Of a stretch of DNA of 64,000 nucleotides, positions 17,681-25,247 are shown piece after piece. The stretch lies in contig NZ_OU957226.1 of NCBI RefSeq assembly GCF_918731615.1, positions 2,109,501-2,173,500 on the forward strand, read 5' to 3'. The DNA comes from Flavobacterium sp. CECT 9288. Its GTDB lineage: Bacteria; Bacteroidota; Bacteroidia; Flavobacteriales; Flavobacteriaceae. The position numbers and the translations under genes are program-made. Under the pieces are notes generated by a model. The model did no database searches. It had not been told where the DNA came from and saw only the letters and a program-made list of their open reading frames with translations. Every line of letters starts with the position of its first letter. Position 1 is the stretch's first letter.

Positions 17681-17770
17681 ATTCCTAGCCCAGATGGAAG
17701 CGGCATCCTTTAGGGTCCTGATTTTTTTCAGGATCCTAAAGATATAGCGTACAGCTGGAGAAAGCTCCTA
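17681..17770 (+). ncRNA. Structured RNA-like element, copy 1 (resembles flavo-1)
   Basis: In the 309 bp between aroE and the DUF349 gene lies a folded element. A 14-bp stem with one G-T wobble (17708-17721 with 17728-17741) is flanked by AGCGGCATCC on the left and GATATAGCG on the right, followed by a small GGAG/CTCC hairpin. The flanks recur in the element at 62868-62970. From memory this arrangement matches the flavo-1 RNA family of Flavobacteria; that name is unverified here. The orientation shown is the one shared by both copies. Confidence 0.6.
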
Positions 17771-17886
17771 ATTAAAAATATCATTTGATCTATGATTAAT
17801 AAAATGGCTTGTATATTTTGTATTTTGGTAAGGCTTTACTACCTTTCGGACTCAATATTATTTAGAAACCTTATACATTTAAAAAA

Positions 17887-19851
17887 ATGTTAGAAGAAAA
17901 GAATGACAACCTGGATCAACATCAAGTCGATGCAGATGGAAATGGTACCGAAACAATCTTGAATGCTACTACTGCAACTCCTGATGATTTAAGTGAACTA
18001 ACGCAACCTGAAGCTGTACTAATTGAAGCTGATGCTACTACTGCAACAGATGCTATTGCTGCTAGTAATGCAGAGGAAAGCGAAGATGAAACACTGAAAG
18101 AGCGCCATGAAATTCCTATGAAGGATTATGATGCACTTGCACTTGAGGAGCTTATTGAGGAACTTAAAGGTTTTGTTTCTAGCGATAAAGCTCTTGCCTA
18201 CAAGGATCATATTGAAGAAATAAAGAAAGCTTTTTTAGCTAAATATAATCATTTAGTTGAAGAAAAGAAAGAGGAATTCCTTGCAGAAAATCAAGATCCT
18301 ACTGAAGAGTTTGAATACCACTCTCCATTAAAGAGTCAGTTTGATAAATTATATTCGCAATTTCGTGAGGTAAAGAATGCTCATTTTAAAAGCTTACAAA
18401 CTAACTTAAAAAATAACCTGGAAAATAGGCTTGCTATTGTTGAGGAATTAAAAGAACTTATAAATCCGCAAGCTAACATCAAGGACACGCTAAAACATTT
18501 TAATGATTTAAGAGAGCGATGGAATAATGCAGGGGCTATTCCTAAGGATAAGTACAACCATGTGTGGAATAATTATCATTTTCATGTTGAAAATTTTTAT
18601 GATTATTTACACCTTGATCGTGAAGCGAGAGACCTTGATTTTAAACACAACCTGGAATTAAAACAAAAAATTGTTGCCCGTGTTGAAGAACTGGTTCTTG
18701 AAAAAGATGTTAATAAAGCTTTTAGAGAATTACAAGATTTACATAAAATCTGGAAAGAAGATATTGGTCCTGTTTCAAGAGAACACCGTGATGCTATCTG
18801 GAATCAGTTTAGCGATTTGACTAAAAAAATGCACGATAAACGTGAAGTTTTATTTGAAAATCAGCGTGCAGTTGAGTTAGCTAATCTAGAAAATAAAAAA
18901 GCCATTATTGCTCAAATTGAAGTTCTGGCTACTGAAAAAGTGAATGCTCACTCGCAGTGGCTTGGTCAAATAGAAAAGGTTGAGGCATTGCGCACTGCTT
19001 TTTTCTCGGCTGGAAAAGTTCCTTCAGAAGTTAATGAGGAAACGTGGAGCCAATTTAAAAACGCGGTACGTAATTTTAATTCTTTTAAAAATTCTTTCTA
19101 CAAAGACATTAAAAAAGATCAAAACGACAATCTTGCTAAAAAAACTGCACTTGTAGCAAAAGCAAAAGCACTACAAGAAAGCACTGATTTTGCTGCCACT
19201 ACACCTATAATGAAGCAAATTCAAGAGGAGTGGAAAGAAATAGGTCATGTTCCTAGAAAATATTCGGACAAAATATGGAAAGAGTTTAGGGAAGCTTGCA
19301 ACCACTATTTTGAACACCTTAAAGAGCATAAAAAAGAGGAAAACAGTGAAGAAGTTGCTGCATTTGAAGGTAAAAAAACATATCTAGAATCGCTGAGAGA
19401 ATTTCAACTTACAGGTGATCATAAAACCGATCTTGATGCTATAAAACTTCATATTGAAAACTGGAAAGGTTTTGGTAAAGTACCTTTTGCTAGAAGGCAT
19501 ATTGAAGGGAAATTTAACAAAATTCTAGATGCTCTTTTTGAAAAATTAAGCTTGAGTAAAAAGGATACTGACATGATGCGTTTTGCTAACAGAATGGATC
19601 AATTATCTGAAAGTAATGATTCTAGAAAACTAGATAGTGAGAAAATTTTCATTATGCGTAAAATTGAGGAAGTACAGAATGAAATTTTCCAATTGGAAAA
19701 CAACATTCAGTTTTTTGCCAATACTCGTAATGCTAAGAAAGAGAATTCAATTGTATTGGAAGTTCGTAAAAACATTGCCATTCACAAAGAAAGTCTTGAT
19801 GTATGGAAAGAAAAACTAAAACAATTAAAAAATATTAAAATAGAAGAATAG
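17887..19851 (+). CDS. DUF349 domain-containing protein
   Basis: A 654-residue protein with an acidic, Ala/Thr-rich N-terminus (about 1-75) followed by several DUF349 units of about 70 residues. Each unit has a W at a fixed place, as in ERWNNAGAIPKDKYNHVW, IWKEDIGPVSREHRDAIW and EWKEIGHVPRKYSDKIW. The units are helical and the C-terminus (580-654) looks like coiled coil. The molecular function of DUF349 is unknown to me. The gene stands alone and ends at a strong terminator. Confidence 0.85.
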   Translation: MLEEKNDNLDQHQVDADGNGTETILNATTATPDDLSELTQPEAVLIEADATTATDAIAASNAEESEDETLKERHEIPMKDYDALALEELIEELKGFVSSDKALAYKDHIEEIKKAFLAKYNHLVEEKKEEFLAENQDPTEEFEYHSPLKSQFDKLYSQFREVKNAHFKSLQTNLKNNLENRLAIVEELKELINPQANIKDTLKHFNDLRERWNNAGAIPKDKYNHVWNNYHFHVENFYDYLHLDREARDLDFKHNLELKQKIVARVEELVLEKDVNKAFRELQDLHKIWKEDIGPVSREHRDAIWNQFSDLTKKMHDKREVLFENQRAVELANLENKKAIIAQIEVLATEKVNAHSQWLGQIEKVEALRTAFFSAGKVPSEVNEETWSQFKNAVRNFNSFKNSFYKDIKKDQNDNLAKKTALVAKAKALQESTDFAATTPIMKQIQEEWKEIGHVPRKYSDKIWKEFREACNHYFEHLKEHKKEENSEEVAAFEGKKTYLESLREFQLTGDHKTDLDAIKLHIENWKGFGKVPFARRHIEGKFNKILDALFEKLSLSKKDTDMMRFANRMDQLSESNDSRKLDSEKIFIMRKIEEVQNEIFQLENNIQFFANTRNAKKENSIVLEVRKNIAIHKESLDVWKEKLKQLKNIKIEE

Positions 19852-19871
19852 ATTTTTACCCACAAGATAGT

Positions 19872-19899
19872 AAACCCCAATCCAGCAGGATTGGGGTTT
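19872..19899 (+). terminator. Terminator after the DUF349 gene
   Basis: A 12-bp perfect stem (19872-19883 with 19888-19899) with loop AGCA is followed by TCTTGTTTTT. Confidence 0.9.
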
Positions 19900-19920
19900 C
19901 TTGTTTTTATGAGGTTTCTA

Positions 19921-19936
19921 CATGATAATTATCATT
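19921..19936. promoter_or_regulatory. Fnr-type binding site upstream of hemN
   Basis: Palindrome ATGATA-AT-TATCAT (19922-19935) matches two other sites beside the cco genes. Its centre, 19928.5, is 36.5 bp from the last base of the -7 box, which puts it at about -41.5 from the predicted start of transcription. Confidence 0.75.
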
Positions 19937-19957
19937 TTTATCTTGGCAGACTCGTTC

Positions 19958-19965
19958 TACTTTTG
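19958..19965 (+). promoter_or_regulatory. hemN -7 element TACTTTTG
   Basis: Exact TAnnTTTG. The predicted start of transcription is near 19970, leaving a leader of about 16 nt before the ATG at 19986. No -33 TTG is present at normal spacing, consistent with an activator-dependent promoter. Confidence 0.7.
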
Positions 19966-19985
19966 GTGTGACAAAATGTTTTATT

Positions 19986-21350
19986 ATGAAAAATTCTTTG
20001 ATTCAAAAATATAATGTACCCGGCCCTAGATACACTAGCTACCCTACCGTTCCTTACTGGGATGAAAGTGATTTTACAAGTGATTTATGGATTCAAACGT
20101 TACAACAATCTTTTCGTAAAAGTGGTCCTCAAGAAGGTCTTAGTTTGTATATTCACTTGCCATTTTGCGAAAGCTTATGTACTTTTTGTGGGTGTAATAA
20201 GCGAATTACAAAAAATCACGCCGTAGAACATCCATACATTATGGCCGTTTTAAAAGAATGGACTTTATATTGCAAACTATTGGGCGAAAAACCTACAATC
20301 AAAGAAATACATCTAGGCGGTGGCACACCTACTTTTTTTTCGACTCAAAATTTAGAGGACTTAATAAACGGCATTTTTATGCATGCCAATAAATCTGTGG
20401 ATAACGAATTTAGTTTCGAAGGGCATCCTAACAATACAACCTATGCTCACTTACAAAAACTATATGAGCTTGGCTTTAGAAGAGTAAGTTTTGGGGTGCA
20501 AGATTATGCTGAAAAAGTTCAGAAAGCTATTCACAGAGTACAACCGTTTCATAATGTAGCAAAAGTAACCTTTTGGGCAAGAGCTATTGGGTATACATCA
20601 ATAGGTCATGATATTATTTATGGGTTACCGTTTCAAGAAATTGACGATGTAATAGACACTATTGAAAAGACAAAATCCCTTAAACCAGACCGATTGGCAT
20701 TTTATAGTTACGCGCACGTGCCTTGGATAAAAGGAAATGGGCAGCGCGGTTTTAATGACGAAGATTTACCTCAAGATGATAAAAAGAGACAATTATATGA
20801 AACTGGTAAAGAGTTATTATATGAGAATGGATATCATGAAATAGGGATGGATCATTTTGCTTTAGAAACCGATGCACTTTACATTGCTTTTCAAGAAAAA
20901 ACTTTACACCGTAATTTTATGGGATATAGTGCTTCAAAAACTCCGTTAATGATAGGTCTTGGCGTATCCTCAATAAGTGACAGCTGGTATGGTTTTGCTC
21001 AAAATGCTAAAAACTTAGACGATTACTACCAAATGCTTGAATGGGATAGACTGCCCGTTTTTAGAGGTCATATCTTAACTCGTGAAGACCTCATCATTAG
21101 AAAACACATTTTAAATTTAATGTGTCAATTTGAAACTTCTTGGCATGATGCTTCATTATATTTTGAAGAACTGCCCGAAGTATTGGAGCAGCTAGAAGAA
21201 ATGGAAAAAGACGCTCTTATCGTGATACATGAAAATAGCCTTGTAATTACAGAAAAAGGCAAACCTTATATTCGAAATATAGGAATGGCATTTGACTTAA
21301 GATTGAAAAGAAAAGCGCCAGAAACGGCTCTTTTTTCGATGACAATTTAA
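19986..21350 (+). CDS. hemN: Oxygen-independent coproporphyrinogen III oxidase
   Basis: Radical-SAM enzyme that converts coproporphyrinogen III to protoporphyrinogen IX without oxygen, in heme synthesis. The 454-residue protein has the cluster motif PFCESLCTFCGC near residues 55-66 and the SAM-binding GGGTPTF near 107-113. Start ATG 19986 was chosen because a GTG at 19968 would sit at or before the predicted transcription start. The Fnr-type palindrome upstream fits induction at low oxygen. It is convergent with the cco operon, separated by a terminator. Confidence 0.95.
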   Translation: MKNSLIQKYNVPGPRYTSYPTVPYWDESDFTSDLWIQTLQQSFRKSGPQEGLSLYIHLPFCESLCTFCGCNKRITKNHAVEHPYIMAVLKEWTLYCKLLGEKPTIKEIHLGGGTPTFFSTQNLEDLINGIFMHANKSVDNEFSFEGHPNNTTYAHLQKLYELGFRRVSFGVQDYAEKVQKAIHRVQPFHNVAKVTFWARAIGYTSIGHDIIYGLPFQEIDDVIDTIEKTKSLKPDRLAFYSYAHVPWIKGNGQRGFNDEDLPQDDKKRQLYETGKELLYENGYHEIGMDHFALETDALYIAFQEKTLHRNFMGYSASKTPLMIGLGVSSISDSWYGFAQNAKNLDDYYQMLEWDRLPVFRGHILTREDLIIRKHILNLMCQFETSWHDASLYFEELPEVLEQLEEMEKDALIVIHENSLVITEKGKPYIRNIGMAFDLRLKRKAPETALFSMTI

Positions 21351-21371
21351 TACCTAATCATACAAAATGAT

Positions 21372-21394
21372 AAAGCACGCTCAAGGCGTGCTTT
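21372..21394. terminator. Hairpin between hemN and the cco operon end
   Basis: A perfect 9-bp stem AAAGCACGC/GCGTGCTTT with loop TCAAG lies between convergent genes. The T-runs on either side are short. Confidence 0.75.
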
Positions 21395-21418
21395 GTAATT
21401 TAGACTACCATTATTTGT

Positions 21419-22120
21419 TTAATGACAAGTGGCATTAGATTGAATAAACAAACTCATTGTTGACGGTGATACATATGGAATACCCAAACCTAAACCTCGC
21501 AAAATAAACAAACATCCCATTGTTATGGCCACATAGGGAATTAATCTCTGAATTCGGTTTCGCATAGGCAATGTAATATATCCCTGTATTAAAACAATAC
21601 TACTCATAAGCGGAATAGTACCTAACCCAAAAAGTATCATGTATACAACACCCCAACCTGCATTTTGCATAGCAATAGCTCCAAATAAGGCAACGTAAAC
21701 CATACCACAAGGTAAAAATCCGTTTAGTAAACCTATTGTAAACAATGACTTGTAACTTTTATTTTTGAACTGTGCTCCTAAAGTTGATTTAATACCAGCC
21801 ACGAATTTAAATATAGGCTTAGAAAAATTATATCTAGCAAATAACTTTTCAGGAATAAGTACCACTGCAATCATTGCAATTCCTATCCCTATAGAAAGTT
21901 GCTGCTGTATGCCCGCCATAAAAAAACCTTTGCCCACTAAACCAAATACAAATCCTATGGTACCGTAAGCTGAAATTCTACCCAAATGATACGTGATTAT
22001 TTGTAAAACTCTTTTAGAGGAGTTATTCCTGTCTACAGGCAACATCATAGCAATAGGACCACACATCCCGATGCAATGAAAACTGCTTAATAAACCAAAT
22101 ATAATTGCTGTGTAAAACAT
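21419..22120 (-). CDS. SafE/DsbD-like membrane protein of the cco cluster
   Basis: A 233-residue inner-membrane protein with about six hydrophobic segments. Two cysteine-containing motifs, FHCIGMCGPI in the first helix and NGFLPCGMVY in the fourth, are typical of the urease-accessory/SafE-like family related to DsbD and often annotated as sulfite exporter TauE/SafE. Its place as the last gene of a cbb3 oxidase operon, with Cys and His in the membrane, suggests metal (copper) or redox handling during oxidase assembly rather than sulfite export. That role is inference. It starts 61 bp after ccoH. Confidence 0.75.
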   Translation of the reverse strand: MFYTAIIFGLLSSFHCIGMCGPIAMMLPVDRNNSSKRVLQIITYHLGRISAYGTIGFVFGLVGKGFFMAGIQQQLSIGIGIAMIAVVLIPEKLFARYNFSKPIFKFVAGIKSTLGAQFKNKSYKSLFTIGLLNGFLPCGMVYVALFGAIAMQNAGWGVVYMILFGLGTIPLMSSIVLIQGYITLPMRNRIQRLIPYVAITMGCLFILRGLGLGIPYVSPSTMSLFIQSNATCH

Positions 22121-22181
22121 GTTGTATTCTTATTGATCTAAGAAATAATGAAGAACATTTTGTTGAAATGATTTCTGGTAC

Positions 22182-22634
22182 TTACCTCACGTAAACCGTT
22201 TCCTTTGACAAATATGATGTTCCGTTGTATTGCCATTCCATATTAATGTCCCAACGGCCGCCTGCTAAACTTTTTTTAGGAATGAGCAAAGTTGTAGCAT
22301 TAGATAATGAAATAGGAATTTCAAAATCTAATTTTTTATTAGACGGCCTGTATAGAGACACTTTCCCTTTTATTTTATTGGTTTCAAAAGTCTTAGGAAA
22401 TTCCACTTCTATTCCGTTTACATTGTTGTTTATAATTGGCTTTTGAGCCAAATCTACAGCATTTTGTATGCGTGTCATCTCCTCAGCAAAATGAGCATCA
22501 TATTTGTAATACTCCTCTACAACCAATTCATTATCATATTTAGAATCAGACTGTACCGTAAATACAAAAAACAAAATGAATGTCATAAACAATCCAAAAG
22601 CAATTACTATTCCTGTTCCCCAACCTATTTTCAT
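22182..22634 (-). CDS. ccoH: FixH/CcoH family cbb3 assembly protein
   Basis: A 150-residue protein with one N-terminal membrane anchor (about 5-27) and a periplasmic beta-sandwich domain ending in MEWQYNGTSYLSKETVYV, the FixH layout. Members help assemble the cbb3 oxidase and may interact with CcoI or CcoN. It follows ccoG by 25 bp in the operon. Confidence 0.85.
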   Translation of the reverse strand: MKIGWGTGIVIAFGLFMTFILFFVFTVQSDSKYDNELVVEEYYKYDAHFAEEMTRIQNAVDLAQKPIINNNVNGIEVEFPKTFETNKIKGKVSLYRPSNKKLDFEIPISLSNATTLLIPKKSLAGGRWDINMEWQYNGTSYLSKETVYVR

Positions 22635-22659
22635 GTTCTTACTATTTGCTTGTTATACT

Positions 22660-24078
22660 TTAATTAAAACTACGCGGACTTAAAAAACTGGTGGTTGTAG
22701 TTTCTATTTTATCATTGCCGTTGTAAACTTCAATTTTTAGATTTGTTTTATCGGTATCTAAAATATTTTGATTGATTTCAATAAAAAGTGTTCCGCTGTT
22801 CATGCTTTGTTTATCCACTTTTAAGTATTGGGTTCCTACAATTTTCAGACTCCCTTTGGTTCCCACTAATTTAAAATGAACCCTGTCAAGACCTTTACTA
22901 GTTTTATTGATCACCTTAAATGTGTACACATTACTTATATTGTCCCCTTTGTGTTGAAACAATTGCCCTGGCAACCTTAGAATCACCGCCTCAACATCTG
23001 AACGAAGGAACAACAAACCTATCAAAACACCCGTTAAAATGAACAAAACGGCTGAATACCCTTTCATTCTAGTGGTGAATTTGAATTTTTTCTCCTTTTC
23101 AATCTCCTCTTCAGATGCGTATCTAATAAGACCCTCGGGCAGTCCTACACTATTCATAATAGTATTGCATTCATCAATACAAGCCGTACAATTGATGCAT
23201 TCTAGCTGTGTTCCGTTACGAATATCAATTCCTGTGGGGCAAACGTTTACGCATTGTTTACAATCAATACAGTCTCCTTTCCCAGTGGCACTCCTATCCT
23301 CTTGCTTATTGAATTTTGATCTTCCAGCAGTTTTTTCACCTCGAACAAAATCATAGGCTACATTTATGGATTTATCATCTAATAAAACACCTTGTAACCT
23401 ACCGTAAGGACATGCTATAATACAAACTTGTTCTCTAAACCAAACAAATACAAAATAGAACACACCAGTAAAAATACATAATGAAACTAAGGTGCTGATG
23501 TGGTTACGTGGTCCCTCCTCAATCATTTTGTAAAGGGCATCACTGCTGATGAGATAGGCCAAAAAAACATTGGCAATAAAAAATGATATTATTAAAAAAA
23601 TGAACCATTTTAGCCCTTTCTTTCTAATCTTCTCAGCGTTCCATTCCTGTTTATGCAAACGAATTTGAGCGCCTCTATCTCCCTCTATCCAATATTCAAT
23701 TCTTCGGAAAACCATTTCGAGAAAAATAGTTTGGGGACAAATCCATCCGCAAAAAATACGTCCAAAAATAACCGTAAAAAGAATAACGAAAACAATTCCG
23801 ATAATCATAAAAAGCACAAACAGATAAAAATCTTGTGGCCAAAAAGGAAATCCAAAAATAGTAAACCTGCGTTCTAGAATGTTGAACATCATGAACTGGT
23901 TGCCATTCACTTTAACAAATGGATTTGCTACTAAGACAATCAATAAAAAATAGCTTACCCATTTACGGTACTCATACAACTTCCCGGAAGGTTTTTTAGG
24001 ATAGATAAATTTTCTATTACCCGCTTCGTCAATAGTTCCTATGGTATCTCTAAACGCTTCGTCTGATGAATTTGACAT
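22660..24078 (-). CDS. ccoG: cbb3 oxidase accessory ferredoxin-like protein CcoG
   Basis: A 472-residue membrane protein for cbb3 oxidase assembly, related to FixG/RdxA; in other bacteria CcoG is reported to reduce copper for the oxidase. Several membrane helices occupy the N-terminal half. Two 4Fe-4S motifs follow near residues 260-305: CIDCKQCVNVCP and CINCTACIDEC. A periplasmic Ig-like domain ends the protein (about 360-472), the layout of full-length CcoG. It follows ccoP after a hairpin that may lower expression of the assembly genes relative to the oxidase. Confidence 0.94.
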   Translation of the reverse strand: MSNSSDEAFRDTIGTIDEAGNRKFIYPKKPSGKLYEYRKWVSYFLLIVLVANPFVKVNGNQFMMFNILERRFTIFGFPFWPQDFYLFVLFMIIGIVFVILFTVIFGRIFCGWICPQTIFLEMVFRRIEYWIEGDRGAQIRLHKQEWNAEKIRKKGLKWFIFLIISFFIANVFLAYLISSDALYKMIEEGPRNHISTLVSLCIFTGVFYFVFVWFREQVCIIACPYGRLQGVLLDDKSINVAYDFVRGEKTAGRSKFNKQEDRSATGKGDCIDCKQCVNVCPTGIDIRNGTQLECINCTACIDECNTIMNSVGLPEGLIRYASEEEIEKEKKFKFTTRMKGYSAVLFILTGVLIGLLFLRSDVEAVILRLPGQLFQHKGDNISNVYTFKVINKTSKGLDRVHFKLVGTKGSLKIVGTQYLKVDKQSMNSGTLFIEINQNILDTDKTNLKIEVYNGNDKIETTTTSFLSPRSFN

Positions 24079-24111
24079 TATTTTAATTTATAAAAACGAG
24101 TTTACAAAACT

Positions 24112-24139
24112 TGGAACTGATGTTCAAACACCAGTCCCA
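24112..24139 (-). terminator. Hairpin between ccoP and ccoG (partial terminator)
   Basis: Arms 24112-24124 and 24127-24139 pair with two G-T wobbles; the innermost bases open to form the loop. On the minus strand it is followed by a short T-run (AAGTTTTG). It may reduce transcription into ccoG-ccoH-safE. Confidence 0.6.
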
Positions 24140-24148
24140 GGATGAAAA

Positions 24149-25048
24149 TTATTTAGCAGCGACTACTGCACTTTCTTCAACCCATACTTCCCCTTCAGAT
24201 GCTTTTGCATCAGGTGGGTTGCTGCCTTTCAAGGATAAAATATAACTAGCAACTTTTTGCATTTCTTTTGGCTTTAAGGTCCCTTTCCAGGATATCATTC
24301 CTTTTCCGTCACGGCCTCCATTAACCAGAGTATGAAAAACATTCTTTATACCACCGCCCAAAATCCATTGATCATCGGTTAAATTTGGACCTATTTGACC
24401 ACCAGCATCAGCTCTATGACAAGCAGCACAATTCGTATTAAAAATTTCTTTTCCAGCAGCTAAATCAGCTGGTTCTGTCAATAAGGTTACCGTTTTTTCA
24501 TCCATCAAGTCTGGAGCAGTTTTCATATATTCAGCAATCTCAATTTTGGCTTGAGCCACTTCTTTTTGAAGCTCCATTTCTTGATTATCTGCTCCCAATA
24601 CTTCATATCGTACCATGTACACTACTCCAAAAAGTATACACGCATAAAACAAATACACCCACCATGGCGGCAAATTATTATCAAGTTCCTTAATACCATC
24701 ATAATCATGATCTAATAACAACTGTCCTTCATTATCAAGAGGCTGCGTTTTAGTCAGTTTTGCCATTAGATTTTTATACCACGCCTGATCTTGAAAACGA
24801 ATGTTTTGTTTTTTATGCAAAGCTTCTTTTTGATCTTGCGTCATTAATTGATATGTAATGGTATCAACAGCTTTCCAAGTAATTTCTACTGCAATCAATA
24901 AAAAAAGAAATACTAATAAAAACACGGTGACCATTGGGAATTTTATAAATGCAGGTCGATCTCCTGAGTCAATGAAATACTCCATTACCATAAAAACAGT
25001 AAAGAAAATTACAGGAACTCTAACGTATACAGGAAAATTATTTTTCAT
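24149..25048 (-). CDS. ccoP: cbb3 oxidase diheme-type subunit CcoP, single-heme form
   Basis: Cytochrome c subunit of cbb3 oxidase, 299 residues. Three hydrophobic segments occur: two near the N-terminus (about 5-22 and 32-56) and one near 133-152. One c-type cytochrome domain follows with heme motif CAACH near residue 206 and axial Met in GMISW. Proteobacterial CcoP normally carries two CxxCH motifs; only one is present here, a pattern I recall from other Bacteroidota. It lies between ccoQ and ccoG in the operon. Confidence 0.92.
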   Translation of the reverse strand: MKNNFPVYVRVPVIFFTVFMVMEYFIDSGDRPAFIKFPMVTVFLLVFLFLLIAVEITWKAVDTITYQLMTQDQKEALHKKQNIRFQDQAWYKNLMAKLTKTQPLDNEGQLLLDHDYDGIKELDNNLPPWWVYLFYACILFGVVYMVRYEVLGADNQEMELQKEVAQAKIEIAEYMKTAPDLMDEKTVTLLTEPADLAAGKEIFNTNCAACHRADAGGQIGPNLTDDQWILGGGIKNVFHTLVNGGRDGKGMISWKGTLKPKEMQKVASYILSLKGSNPPDAKASEGEVWVEESAVVAAK

Positions 25049-25071
25049 TCTAACTAGTTTAAATACTACAA

Positions 25072-25242
25072 TTAATTATCGCTCAATGGCATCTGGCTCA
25101 ACTCCTTAATTTTTTCTTTATTATAAGAGAAAACCCAAAGACCTAGACCTACAAAAAAGAAAAAGAAAATTAATAAAGACAGAATAGGATATATGGCTAC
25201 ACCATCAATGGTCTCCATATTGTGTTTAATTTGTTCAAACAT
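25072..25242 (-). CDS. ccoQ: Small cbb3 oxidase subunit CcoQ
   Basis: A 56-residue open frame on the minus strand between ccoNO and ccoP. It starts MFEQIKHNMETIDG, has one membrane helix (about 17-39, with five consecutive Phe) and ends with a charged tail NKEKIKELSQ. Size, topology and position match CcoQ/FixQ, which stabilises the CcoP interaction. It starts 5 bp after the ccoNO stop and ends 23 bp before ccoP, leaving no doubt that it belongs to the operon. Confidence 0.85.
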   Translation of the reverse strand: MFEQIKHNMETIDGVAIYPILSLLIFFFFFVGLGLWVFSYNKEKIKELSQMPLSDN

Positions 25243-25247
25243 AACTA

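Noticed and set aside
21355..21372. ATCAT-N5-ATGAT near the hemN end as a fourth Fnr-type site
   Set aside because: The half-sites are in the reverse order and spaced by 5 rather than 4 bases. It lies between convergent gene ends next to a terminator.
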